DNA from: Haemaphysalis longicornis
Lineage: Eukaryota; Arthropoda; Arachnida; Ixodida; Ixodidae
DNA length: 64,000 nucleotides
Reading direction: 5' to 3'
Assembly: GCA_013339765.2 (NCBI GenBank)
Contig: CM023449.1
Span: 18,003,130 to 18,067,129 of the forward strand
A model generated the notes under the pieces. The model saw only the letters and a program-made list of their open reading frames with translations. It was not told where the DNA came from and made no database searches. Positions 34,812 to 51,902 of the stretch are shown here, in pieces. A program made the translations under genes and the position numbers. The number at the start of each line of letters is the position of its first letter. Position 1 is the first letter of the stretch.

Positions 34812-35660
34812 ATGACCCTTTTCATGCGAAAGGAACATCTCTTGATCTGTATTTCTCTTCTCTTGGTGTTTATGGCTGCTGAAAGTATTATCCAGTGGAA
34901 TTGTAGGGGGCTGCTAAACAATCCTGACGATATATATGATGTACTGCCAAATCACAAACAAGAATATTGTGCCTCCAAGAAACACACCTGCCCCCATCAC
35001 AGACAAACTTTTTTATGCAGTACGTTGTCTTCCGTAAGGACAGACAAAAGCTGCATCCAGCCGTCTGGTGGTGTGGCAATAATACTGCAAAAATCTGTGG
35101 ATTGCCAGTACGTCAAGCTACAGACACCTCTTGAAGCTGCAGCTGTTAGAGCCATAGTTTTTGGGAAACTAGTTACAGTGTGCTCTCTTTAAATTCCGCC
35201 TGACCATCGCCTCTCCAACGTTGAATTTGAAAACCTAATTAATAAACTACCGGAACACTACATCATGACTGGTGATCTTAATGCTCACAACTACATTTGG
35301 GGATCTGTGCGAGCCGACGCTCGAGGGCGGCTCATTGAAAGGTTTGTCACGTCGTCGGGGTGTTGCATCTTTAATAAGAAACACCCCACATATTACAGCA
35401 CCACTCACCACACTTATTCAGCAATAGACCTTGCAATTGGCTCCGCAATCTTACTACCTACGCTTGAATAGAACGTCATTAGCAACCCCTATGGCAGTGA
35501 CCATTTTCCCGTAAAACTAATAGCAACAAACAATGACTCTCAAGTCACAGAACCCATTCGGACATTTACATTACAAGCGGCTGACTGGAAAACATCCAAA
35601 GAACTTTCCAGGCTACCCCCCACATTAATAAGCCATTTAGATGTTGAAGCAGCCACTTCA
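34812..35660 (+). pseudogene. LINE ORF2 endonuclease domain, degraded
   Basis: Frames read SIIQWNCRGLLNN (N-terminal strand with the catalytic Asn), SGGVAIILQKSV, MTGDLNAHNYIWGS (catalytic D-N) and GSDHFPVKLIA (catalytic D-H). This is the full order of an APE-like endonuclease, broken by stops at about 35,190 and 35,469. It would nick target DNA in a functional element. Confidence 0.7.
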
Positions 35661-35692
35661 CTGATTACGGCCCATATTCTTATATGGGCCGT

Positions 35693-35694
35693 AT

Positions 35695-35760
<66 letters not shown>
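35693..35760. repeat. (CA)n(TA)n microsatellite
   Basis: A CA run followed directly by TA, between the LINE break and the first tRNA-bearing unit. Confidence 0.9.
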
Positions 35761-35875
35761 CACAGAAATAAGGGTTGGCAGTCGAGAAAACCTCGGAAAG
35801 CAAAGGGGAGGATGTGGTAGATCATTGAAACAGATTAAGAATTTGGAAAGAAAGAAAGAAAGTGAAGAAAAAATG

Positions 35876-35948
35876 CCCGCCAGGTGGGATCCGAACCCAC
35901 GACCTCCAGAATACCGGTCTGGTGCGATAACCACTACGCTACCGGCGG
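35876..35948 (-). other. tRNA-like sequence (probably pseudo-tRNA / SINE promoter)
   Basis: All 73 positions can be folded. The acceptor ccgccgg pairs with ctggcgg; D-stem gcg/cgc; anticodon stem ccaga/tctgg with loop ccggtat; T-stem gtggg/cccac with loop ttcggat. Two near-universal tRNA bases are changed: position 33 is C rather than U, and 58 is G rather than A. The B-box-like ggttcggatcc has one mismatch. The same changes are in the neighbouring copy at 36.9 kb, so it reads as a repeat-borne tRNA-like sequence rather than a working tRNA. Confidence 0.55.
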
Positions 35949-36192
35949 GGCGATTTTCCCATTCACTTTCTGGGGTATTTATGTTAGGTAGATTTGTTTC
36001 CTGTGCTTGGGGGTGGTAGCCAGCGCCATTCGGACTAATCGGGGTGAAGGGGACCTTCTTTTTAACCCGCGGGTCGTGACTCGAGTGTCTACGACATGTC
36101 CAGAGTGGTCGACCAGCTTTGAACCCTCTTAAGCTCCCTTTGGCAACAAGACTGCCAAACAGAGGCCCTCGCTATGCATGTAGCGAATCAGA

Positions 36193-36586
36193 ATAGGAAA
36201 TGAGGGGCTCGTTGAAAATAACACAGAAATAAGGGTTGGCAGTCGAGAAAACCTCGGAAAGCAAAGGGGAGGATGTGGTAGATCATTGAAACAGATTAAG
36301 AATTTGGAAAGAAAGAAAGAAAGTGAAGAAAAAATGCCCGCCAGGTGGGATCCGAACCCACGACCTCCAGAATACCGGTCTGGTGCGATATCGCACCAGA
36401 CCGGTATTCTGGAGGTCGTGGGTTCGGATCCCACCTGGCGGGCATTTTTTCTTCACTTTCTTTCTTTCTTTCCAAATTCTTAATCTGTTTCAATGATCTA
36501 CCACATCCTCCCCTTTGCTTTCCGAGGTTTTCTCGACTGCCAACCCTTATTTCTGTGTTATTTTCAACGAGCCCCTCATTTCCTAT
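36193..36586. repeat. Perfect palindrome, two 197-bp arms, no spacer
   Basis: Reading outward from 36,389/36,390 (gcgat|atcgc), every base pairs with its mirror up to atagg/cctat. The join falls in the D-arm region of the tRNA-like sequence, so each arm carries its anticodon and T-arm half. Confidence 0.85.
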
Positions 36587-36611
36587 ATATATATATATAT
36601 ATATATATATA

Positions 36612-36698
36612 CGTGAGAAGATGATGCAATGGGCCCGGTGAAAATACCGTAGAGCGAACAGACGAACGGGTAACAAACAAACTGTATTGACGTTTCGG

Positions 36699-36764
<66 letters not shown>
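36612..36764. repeat. Spacer and (TA)n microsatellite
   Basis: Unique spacer 36,612-36,700 followed by about 64 bp of TA (36,701-36,764). A shorter TA run (36,585-36,611) ends cluster 1. Confidence 0.85.
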
Positions 36765-36765
<1 letters not shown>

Positions 36766-36769
36766 CGAA

Positions 36770-37609
<840 letters not shown>

Positions 37610-37678
37610 CCTCCGCAACTAACTAAAGATGGGAGCACCATGTAAACCAAGCTACCGGTGGAAAAATTCCTACGGGCC

Positions 37679-38250
37679 ACCTAAACGGGCCATTCAGACA
37701 AAATATGTTTTTTTTGTACAAGACTTATTTCATAGCACTCTCAACGATTGTCCCGCAGAAAGCGATTGTTAATTTTCTGAGAAATTAAATAATTTAAGCC
37801 GAAATTTCAATTCTCCCGTTGCCTTGTATGGTTTGTGACGTCAGCAAAGATGCATTATGGGTAGGTTAGTATGTTAGATGTTGACTGAGGCTGCCGTTAT
37901 GTAAAAAACGCGCCTTTCGTTACCATCCGCCTTCCTAGGTGGTGCAGCGATACCGCCGAAGAACCGCTGTTCGCACTCATTTATTTTCTGGCCTGCCGTA
38001 TTTCTGTTACTGTTGATAGCAATCGTATCGCGGAGCATTGGGTATTACTGGACAATTAGGGCACCGTAAGTGACAGTGTCGCTTATGCCAGTTGGCCGGT
38101 GTCGTGTCAGACAAGCCCAACTCCCGCGACGTCTGTGTCAGGCAGCGTAGGCTGGCACAGCTCCGTACGCACTGCTTCTCTGTTTGCGTGTTCTGTTGTG
38201 TCTTGCATTATTTTCCCCACCTCTCTTACTACTATTAAAGTAATATGTAA
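37679..38250. repeat. Diverged TTAA-type TIR element, left portion
   Basis: ctaaacgggccattcagaca then aaatatg resembles the left TIR at 51,903. Interior similarities (ctgagaaattaa, ttctccc, gtgtcgtgtcagacaagccc) follow the same order as in the copies at 0.8 and 51.9 kb. The right end was not found. Confidence 0.4.
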
Positions 38251-38300
38251 TAACAGTCCTTCAATGGTTTAAATTATAAAAAAGGACGCTGATGCAATTT

Positions 38301-38740
38301 ACAGGGTGATCAAAATTAAGTCGACAGGTTTTTTAGATGCGACCAATTGAACCCCCCGATGCGTCGCATCACATCAGGGTTCCCTCGCGGGAAGATGGGC
38401 GTAATTTTTTTTTAGTTCGGCACTTAGATTCACGTGAATACCACTTCTACAGTGAGGTTATGCGCCCGGGGGACACATAATTAGGTGGTAATTACTGACG
38501 CCGGTGGCTTAATTAACTAAAATTGAATAATTAACGTTTTAGTGGCTGCAGTAAGCAGGCAGGTTTGTATTGAAAAGTTGGACGCAATCGTGTTTCTACG
38601 CAGTTTCATTTGGCGGAATTCTTCTAGCGCATCCGTACTCCGAGATATCGAACTGCGAAATTTAATTGCCGATCGCATGATTACGCATGCTAGACAGTGA
38701 CGACCGGCGGAAAGCTTGCAATAAACTTGCACTTTGTCTT
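38301..38740. repeat. Possible mariner-type MITE end
   Basis: acagggtgatcaaaattaag resembles the ACAGGGTG... ends common in mariner-type non-autonomous elements. No matching right end was found. 38,760-38,880 is cryptically simple AT-rich DNA (tatagta variants). Confidence 0.25.
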
Positions 38741-38879
38741 ACGTGTGTACTTAATCTCAGTACACTCTTAGCATACTTACGTATTGTACGTATAGTAAAT
38801 ACTATAGCATAGCATATTATAGTACAGTATATTATAGCATATTATAATATAGTATAGTACACTTAGTATAGTACTGTTG

Positions 38880-39325
38880 GTATACTTTTATGCTTTCGGG
38901 GTGCCTTCGAGGCGAAAGCAATGTGATTTCTGCTGCCGGTACTCATCAAAGGCTTCTTTGCTGCTGGGCTGCGTTTGCACCTTCTTCTTCGCTTCCGTTT
39001 ATTCGTCTTTTGAAGCGAGTTCCGCTGACAAACTGGCTACAGTTCGCGCCACAGAATCCCCCGAATCAGAGTCCTACGTGCCTGGCGTGCACCTGTTGTA
39101 CTCACGCGCCGTCACTTCCACATGCCACGTGGCACTCCCTTGGCTAATTCTTGGTCCACCTCTGGAAACGGTAATATGCACTCGCCTCCGATTCTGGATA
39201 CCAGGGCTCAATTTCCATACGAAGTAGAATGTTTTTGCTTACTCTTTAGAGCGGCGGCCCTTTTCTGTACCGGACAACAAAAACTACAATGACGCTGGCT
39301 TTTCGCTTAAGGCTTTCGTCTTTAT
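38880..39325. other. No gene recognised
   Basis: Overlapping plus frames of 85-116 codons with Cys and Ser; no domain or splice pair. Confidence 0.4.
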
Positions 39326-39329
39326 ATGG

Positions 39330-39900
39330 GACGTAAACAACGCTCACAACACTGTCCCTGTCCCAGCAGAAAAGCTATTAACAAATGCTGCCAATATGAG
39401 CGCCCTGCACCAACATTAGGAGACAAAAACTGGACCAGAAATTTTATGTTGGCTGGGTAAATCAATTTGGGATCTGCTGTATTACTGGAGTATTCTGATA
39501 TCGTCGGTTTATTGTTTGATTTGAGAATAATGGCCTTTTTGTGTGATGCATTAACTTCAATTCTATTCCGCTTCAAGCCCAACTGGAGATTGTCGTTCGT
39601 ATGTTGTTCTCATTTTGGTCAGAGAGCAATACAATGATATATATACATGTAATAAACTTCAATATCATTAACAATATAAATTAACTGCTGCCCTTAGGAA
39701 ACCCCGCAGAGATACCTTTCTCCGTACCCATACCGTCGTTCTGGCCCTGGAAAAATCTGATAGTCTTAGTCTTAGCCTTAGCTAAATTGGGGACCTCGTG
39801 CGGCGTTTCATTTAAATTTTTATGCGTCTGCACCCCCGTTCTGAATATCATAGAAGATGTCCGCGTGAGACACCACACTACTCCGAGCTCTTGAAGCAAT
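39330..39900 (-). pseudogene. Degraded LINE reverse transcriptase fragment
   Basis: On the minus strand, frames read ISAGFPKGSS (a decayed SGVPQGS motif). Further on they read LKRNRIEVNASHKKAIILKS and KPTISEYSSNTADPKL, resembling the palm and post-YADD region of L2/CR1- or RTE-type reverse transcriptases. The FADD/YADD motif itself is lost. Many stops. Confidence 0.45.
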
Positions 39901-39904
39901 TCAT

Positions 39905-42210
39905 TAAGGCATAAAACGATGTCATACGACCGCGCAAGCAGTTATAGCAGCCTCAGGCCACAATGCTAATAACATCTTTTGTGTCACTCCTGTACGCGTG
40001 CAAATGCAGACTCCCAACTGTATTTCCTACCTAGTGCATAATAATTCAACTCTCCTCGGAGAATTACCTTGGCTCTTGTAAAAAAAAAAAGAGAGAGAGT
40101 TCGGGGGAGGGGGACCGTCACATTTATTTCCTTGTGGTTCCTTTATGCTGAGCGAACCCCTACTCATAAAGGCAACCTTCCACTTTGTGCGGGCTCCTAC
40201 TATAACCCCGCACATGAAACTGTGACCGTAAGCCATAATTGAAGACCATTCGTCCCAGAACATCACGTAGATCACCGTAACCAGCGGTGCGCCGTACCCG
40301 CATTCACCGTAATACCTGCGGAATGGTCGCCCAGTCCCACACGGGCCCTTCCACGCTTTGAAGCGAAACACGTTGCGGCAGGGCTTTTTTTACGAGTAGG
40401 AGGCTAGCGCTAACTACAAGTCTGCGAACGTTCGTCTCCTTTCGTGCCGTGAAGATGGCGTCGCCAGAGCAGCTCTCGTTTACGGCAGAGCGAAAGAACG
40501 AGGCAAGATAGTAAACTCGTTTTCGTTACGTACATTTTTACCCGGCAAGGTACAGCTCTCCCCAGGTCAGGTCGTATTCTCTGACTTGCACCGAAATACT
40601 GCACACTGAAGCGTAGTGAAGGCGTGAAATGAGGTTGAGTTAAGCCAGGGTTTAAAAAAAACATGCATCATCAACCTGGTGGAGCCGTCGCCAGTTGCCA
40701 TTACGAAACCATGGCTGCGAGCTTCACTCGCAGCAATTCCATGTAAACAGGCCATCCGCCCCCAACCCGCAAGGACAATATCACATGTATGCTTGGGAGT
40801 AGTTATAAGCCACGTGTAATGAGCTATAACTTCATGCCGCAAAGAAAAAAAAGTGCTTGAGAAACTGCGGTAATGGCCGCATCGCGCTCTTGCGAGGTGA
40901 CAGGGTCTTACAAAGCAGCAAACAAAGATCGAAGCCGCGACACTCTTTGTCGAAGTCGGTCTGTTTCGCGCGCCCACGTCTTCGGCTGGGCACAAAAAGG
41001 GCGTCCAGACGAAGTAACCGACGCAACGAGCGAGAACAAACAACATTCGGCCCCCCGTAAAGCCGCGACTTCGAGGGGCTTGTGGCACGTGAAGTCGTGG
41101 TGGGAAAACGGCGCCAGTGCTCTTATAACTTCTGACTCTCTCCGTCTCGGCGCCACCCTTCCCACGCTGCATGGCTAATTGGACATTAAAACTTGATGGT
41201 GGGCGCCCAGCTCGCCCGCGTCGGAAGCCTGTTTTATTGCCACCACGGAGAGAGAATAACAGGGCCCGTATCTTACGTCATCAACTGTAGACGGACGAAG
41301 AGAGAGTTAAGCGTCGGTTATAGTAGTCGGGAAGGTCAAGAAGCATGAATTTTATGATAGCCAATCGCGTGCCTCGAAGATGGTCGTGGTACAGAAAGAG
41401 CTGTTTGGTGCCTTGTTCTTCTAAGCGGTGATCATTCTTGCGAGTCCCGTCCGAGGCGTGGGTATTGCGCAGCCCTGCTCAAATAAACGCCATCCCGGCG
41501 CTCAATGTCTGCTGCTCGGCTGGCCGTATACTGCTTCCCCGACGCTAACGTCGGGCCGCGAATCTATGCATCATTGATGTGAATGTGTGACGCCGCTGTC
41601 CGCGAGAGCTGTGTTATGGAAACTGCGGTCGTTTGACGGCAGCGCAGAAAAGCCGCGTGCATTTTTTTTTAATGCACAGTCGGCATCCGACGCGCCGCCG
41701 CGACGGAGGGGTCAAGAGATGCGGGATTTTCTGCCGGTGAACGGGGGGAATCGTTATACGGTTTCTTCAAAAACATTTCTCAGAATGGAGCGTAATTTCC
41801 GGCGAAACGAGAGAAAAGTCTGCCTGAAGAAGAGGCACGTTCAGACCCTGACACAAAAGCAACGACTTTGCGCATAGAACAAAATTATAAATGACTAAAG
41901 ATGATTCAGTCCTTCCGTGTGATGACTTCATGGCTGCGAAAAGGGCACAGCGCTTGGCATTTCATGATGGCGTTGCTAGACTCGATTCGGCGTGCTTATA
42001 TTACCCGCCGTAAAGTGCTTTAAAAAATTATGTTGCTTCATTTGTTTTTCTGTTCATTTGTCTTTTACTGCTAGCCTGAATGCCAGGATTTAGCGAGAAT
42101 TATGAGCGCCACATTAGGTGGTGTTCGCCACTAAGTATTGGAATGTATGTACATTGACCAAGCGCTTGGTGGAGGGCCAGTGACGGGGTGACAATGAGGC
42201 ACAGTTTAGG
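39905..42210. other. No gene recognised
   Basis: Minus frames of 114 and 201 codons (40.0-41.2 kb) show no domain and overlap plus frames of similar size, as expected in CpG-rich DNA. No repeat family is recognised. Confidence 0.4.
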
Positions 42211-42217
42211 TTGACTA

Positions 42218-42891
42218 CCGTGTTTACTCGCGTAATGATCGCACTTTTTTTTCAAAAAAAATTGATGCAAATTTAGGGGTGCGTTCATTACGCGGGGTAA
42301 CTTTTTCTCGAAAAACTTTTGAGCACAGAAAAGGCAAGCAAGTTGCGGGATCAAAATTCTAAAGATAGGTCTCATGAACATAATAAAAATAAATAAAAAC
42401 ATAATAAAAACTCCCCACACCGCCGCCAGCCACTTTGCAATGCGACTCACATCGCACTGAATCCGCCGGAACGAGTTAGCTGCAAGGTGACAACAGGGCG
42501 ACCAATAAGTGGCTGCCCCTGTCACAGTGTGGGACATCAAAACATACATGGGGGCCGACGCAGCAAGCTGAGCGCATTTTTTTCTTTGTCTTGTGAGTAC
42601 ATTATGTGCATTTAGTGAGAGTTTCTCCCTCAGCAATATTGAACGCATGCTCGCCGATATCGCTAATATTGGCAAGTCTGCGGCAATAACGCAGCCACGT
42701 CCGCTTTGAAAGGGAAGGGAACAGAGGTAAGCACGATCACCAACAGCTAGATGTGGCACACATGCGATATACGGCTGCGGCAAGTTCAGGGTGCGTTCAT
42801 TGCGCGGGAAATTAAAAAAAAAACAATTCTGACGACAAACTTCAGGGATGCGATCATCACGCGAGTGCGATCATTATGCGAGTAAATACGC
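42218..42891. mobile_element. TIR DNA element with TA flanks, non-autonomous
   Basis: Left end ccgtgtttactcgcgtaatg then atcgcac; right end gtgcgatcattatgcgagta then aatacg, inverted. TA lies on both sides (42,216-42,217 and 42,892-42,893). Sub-terminal gtgcgttcattacgcggg / gtgcgttcattgcgcggg recur internally. The long minus frame inside has no transposase motif. Confidence 0.55.
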
Positions 42892-42894
42892 TAA

Positions 42895-43345
42895 TACGCT
42901 TAAGTGCATAAGCATAAGGACATCGGCGTTACTGGGTTCTTTGCTGAAACGAAGCCTAAGGGAGATGTACATCTTATGAAATTAGGATGCTGGCTTGTGT
43001 TAAAACAACCTGCCATCTCTTGCAAAAAAAAAAAAACGAAAAAAAGAACAAGGCTCATTCCTCTTCTGGAAAAAAAGGGCAATAAATCAGTATACCTTGG
43101 TACAAGGTGAATGGATGTATCCGTGCACACGCAAATGCACATATACTAACTCTGAATGCGTGTGAAACGACGCTGTCGCTTTTGACTAGCGAAATTTCCA
43201 TCCCTCTTGTCATTAGGCGCAGTGATGCGCGGTCCTCAACTCTCCTCTTCCTCCTCCTTTTGCTCCTCCCATGCATCCCTTTGTCTCACTTCGCCCCTAA
43301 CTACAGTGCCCGATTCGTTTCCCCATTAGTGAGGAGTCATATCTG
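42895..43345. other. No gene seen
   Basis: Short frames and A-rich tracts up to the GAAA repeat. Confidence 0.45.
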
Positions 43346-43348
43346 AGA

Positions 43349-43387
43349 GAGGAGAAAGAAAGAAAGAAAGAAAGAAAGAAAAGAAAG

Positions 43388-43388
<1 letters not shown>
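43349..43388. repeat. (GAAA)n microsatellite
   Basis: A short GAAA run directly abutting the left edge of the 6-kb tetranucleotide array. Confidence 0.9.
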
Positions 43389-49408
<6,020 letters not shown>

Positions 49409-49410
49409 CG

Positions 49411-49930
49411 TTCTTGGGTGTTAGTAAGATGTGTGGGCGGATACATTCGGCGGCTGAGGCGGTTGTGTGCGGTGATTTCTTGATTGCTTCATCAGCTGTC
49501 CCGGGCTTATCGGGCTCCATGGAAGAGGACGAGGCTTGGTCCTGCTCGTGTCGTGAGCTCTCGAGCTGCTTTGTTGACCGCCTCGTAACCCTCCAACCCT
49601 GTATGGGCAGGAGTCCAGATCAATTCCACTTCGATGGTAGGCGGGTTTTGGCGAGGATTTTGAGTGCCTGAGGGGAAATAGCTCCTTTGGCGAAGTTTTT
49701 GATGGCCATTTACGAATCTGAAATTATGATTGCAGGAGTCAGCCGGTGGTGAGCCAGTGCCATCGCAATAGCCTCCTCTTATGCCGTTACCGGTTCGCGG
49801 GTGCGTACAGTAAGGGAATCTATGGGTGGAATGTTGGGCTCATTAGGAGTGGTCACAGCATACGCGTCGTGATGCCTAGAGTCGGCTGCTTCCACGTATA
49901 CTGTGCTTGGATTGATTGGGTAATTATCAG
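49411..49930 (-). mobile_element. I-type LINE RNase H fragment abutting the array
   Basis: On the minus strand: STVYVEAADSRHHDAYAV (RNase H first strand), AIAMALAHHRLTPAIIISDS, MAIKNFAKGAISPQALKIL, then after a frameshift LIWTPAHTGLEGYEAVNKAA and RRMYPP. These are RNase H motifs in order with the linker that follows. Two in-frame stops and one frameshift. The tetranucleotide array begins where the next coding segment should be. Confidence 0.65.
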
Positions 49931-49934
49931 TTTA

Positions 49935-50580
49935 TGAGTGAGAAAAGGCCGAACAGATTTTTTTATTCGATCCAAGCGTCAATCATATTTTGTAAAAAAT
50001 TCAGTGTCACTCCACTCTGTGAGGGTGGATGACCAGCGGGGCTGTTTGTGGGTTACTGGTTGGGTAAACCGCGCCGTCGCGCCGGGGAAGCGTTCAGCTG
50101 CAGTGCGAGTGGGCTTTTATGGGCAACAACAACGAGGCAAAGCCAGCTTACGAAGACCAAACGTTCACTAATCTGTTTAAATTCAGATTCACTTCTCAAG
50201 ATATATGTATTGAGGGTGAGGCATTTTTAGGTGCAGAACACTTTATGGGCTCGCCCTGTCGTCTTTGCTCGCTAACGGTCGATGTGACTGCCGGAACCAG
50301 GCGGCGTAGCGAGATAACGGACCCAAGTAGAGCCTTCTGTCCCGGCGTCTGGGAGTCACGCTGAGGCTTCAAAAACCACGCGCATTAAATAGACATAACC
50401 GTTCAAACGTCATGAACATCTGGCGCTTGTCATACATCTCCCCGTTGTTTAGCGCAAACTAAACTGCCGGTACATTTCAGGCGAAATATGTGTATATAAC
50501 CGGCAGCCCCCTCGTTCATTTAGTTAGGTACGCTCGTTGGGTTGGTTTTTACGATAGTAAGCGAACAAAGCGGCCGCGCA
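49935..50580. other. No gene seen
   Basis: Short frames without support. Confidence 0.5.
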
Positions 50581-50584
50581 AGAA

Positions 50585-50765
50585 AAAATGGCGCGTTCGA
50601 AATGACTGCAGAAAAGCTCCAGCTGCGCATGGAAAGAAGTGCGCGTTCGAAATGCCGCAGAAAGGCTCCAGCTGCGCAAGAAAAAAATGGCGCGTTCGAA
50701 ATGCCGTAGAGAGGCTTCAGCCGCGCAATAAATGGCGCGTTCGAAATGATGCGAAACAGCTCCAG
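50585..50765 (+). repeat. Minisatellite, about 4 copies of a 43-53 bp unit
   Basis: tggcgcgttcgaaatg recurs at about 50,589, 50,640 (tgcgcgttcgaaatg), 50,688 and 50,730, each followed by a ctccagctgcgcaa-like segment. The plus frame across it stays open, giving WRVRN repeats, but there is no evidence it is translated. Confidence 0.6.
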
Positions 50766-50829
50766 CATACGAAATTAGAGCAAGTGCAAAAAGAACAGAA
50801 CTTTCGCTGGCGCAGTTTCAGGTAGAGGG

Positions 50830-51300
50830 CGCGCGAGCACTGCGAAGGCGGGATATTTGAAATGCATTGGGTGGCAGCAGTGAGCGGAAAACGGCGCTGC
50901 AGCCCATCATGGCGAATAACCGCTCTGCACTTCCGACAACTTTCACGTCGAGTGGAACGGCTTTATTTTATTTTTTTTTAATTGCAGGGCAGTATATGCC
51001 ACCATCTGTCGAAACATGAAGCACCGGAGGCGAACAGGTGGCTGACGGGAGAGGGAGTGCATACAGCGCGAGAGGCGAACACGTGCAGTCAGCCATAGCA
51101 CGTGCAGAGAACACCGGCCTTGGAGCTGAGAGAACGACGGCAGAAAAACGGGGCAGTTACCGCATAACGATTTCTCTGCAAAAAGGCATAATTAAAAATG
51201 CAGCGCGCCGTGCAAGCTTCGTCTTGCGACCAATTTAAGAAGGCAGTTGCATCTCATTCCTTTTCCCCTGGTTGTTCTTGGAAAAGCGGCGTAAAACCTC
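50830..51300. other. No gene seen
   Basis: Short frames without support. Confidence 0.5.
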
Positions 51301-51309
51301 AACTATGAC

Positions 51310-51660
51310 TAGGGTTGTTCGTTTTCGAGTAAAAGTCCGATTATACCCGACTTTTACCCCCCGAACATGTTTCAGTAGAAATCGGGTTCAGTAGACCCGA
51401 TTTCTGCCAGAATGGTCCTTTTCCCTGTAGCGCTTTGCCCAGTCGTGCGCTGACAGTCCGCCGTTCTCAACCACTGCTTGCTGGAAGAAAGCCCCACGAA
51501 CACAGCTGTCGAGCACATCGAGTATTGGCATGCCTCTACCTCTCGCTACCCTACGCTGTCAAGTGCTGTTACTGACATTGTTGGGCCTAATTAATGGAAG
51601 TTGTGATGCCACGCGAACTGTCTCCCAACTGAGGTACGTTCAAGGATAAGACAGGTCATG
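51310..51660 (+). pseudogene. hAT-like element fragment
   Basis: tagggttgttcgttttcgag (51,312) could be a terminus. 51,475-51,650 aligns with 63,640-63,790 (cttgctggaagaaagcccca, gagtattggcatg, taatggaagttgtgatg). That segment encodes LLEANPTNTASKLIEYWHDS and SCDVEGTFSQLR, which resembles the dimerisation region of hAT transposases. Confidence 0.4.
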
Positions 51661-51902
51661 AGGAATTTTCGAACGAGGCGTTTGTATAGTCAGAACATTT
51701 CGGAACTATTAAATAAGCTAGCTTACTTCATAGTTTTCGACATTGTTCAGCGGAAAGAAAACATTAGGCATATTTGAGGGAAGACATACGATTGTTATTT
51801 TAATTTACAATAGATGTGAGCGCAATTATTGCGATAGCCAATAATGAAAACGTGTTAAAAACAATATTTTCACCACGAAATACAAAAAAGCCCCGCACTT
51901 GA

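Larger units (their letters stand above)
32906..35692 (+). mobile_element. I-type LINE, 5' half (5' UTR, gag-like ORF1, endonuclease), 3' truncated
   Basis: About 540 bp of 5' leader is followed by a gag-like ORF1 and an apurinic-type endonuclease. The element stops at an 11-bp-arm hairpin (35,667-35,692) and (CA)n(TA)n. No reverse transcriptase follows. This is the reverse of the usual 5' truncation, so the missing 3' half was probably lost by later rearrangement or replaced by the (TA)n cluster. Confidence 0.7.
35757..36586 (-). repeat. tRNA-bearing repeat cluster 1 (tandem unit plus inverted partial copies)
   Basis: One full unit of about 460 bp (35,759-36,219) is followed in tandem by a partial unit, which is then mirrored. 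The unit contains a tRNA-like sequence (35,876-35,948, minus strand), a downstream ctttctttctttctttcc tract, and on the other side a segment with ctcgagtcacgacc. The first two copies are identical over the roughly 170 bp compared. The cluster is bounded by (TA)n on both sides. Confidence 0.7.

Noticed and set aside
40567..41172. 201-codon minus frame as a gene
   Set aside because: It overlaps several plus frames of similar length in CpG-rich DNA and has no domain or splice support.
42100..42783. 227-codon minus frame as a gene
   Set aside because: It lies almost entirely within a TIR element, crosses its terminal repeat and shows no transposase motif.
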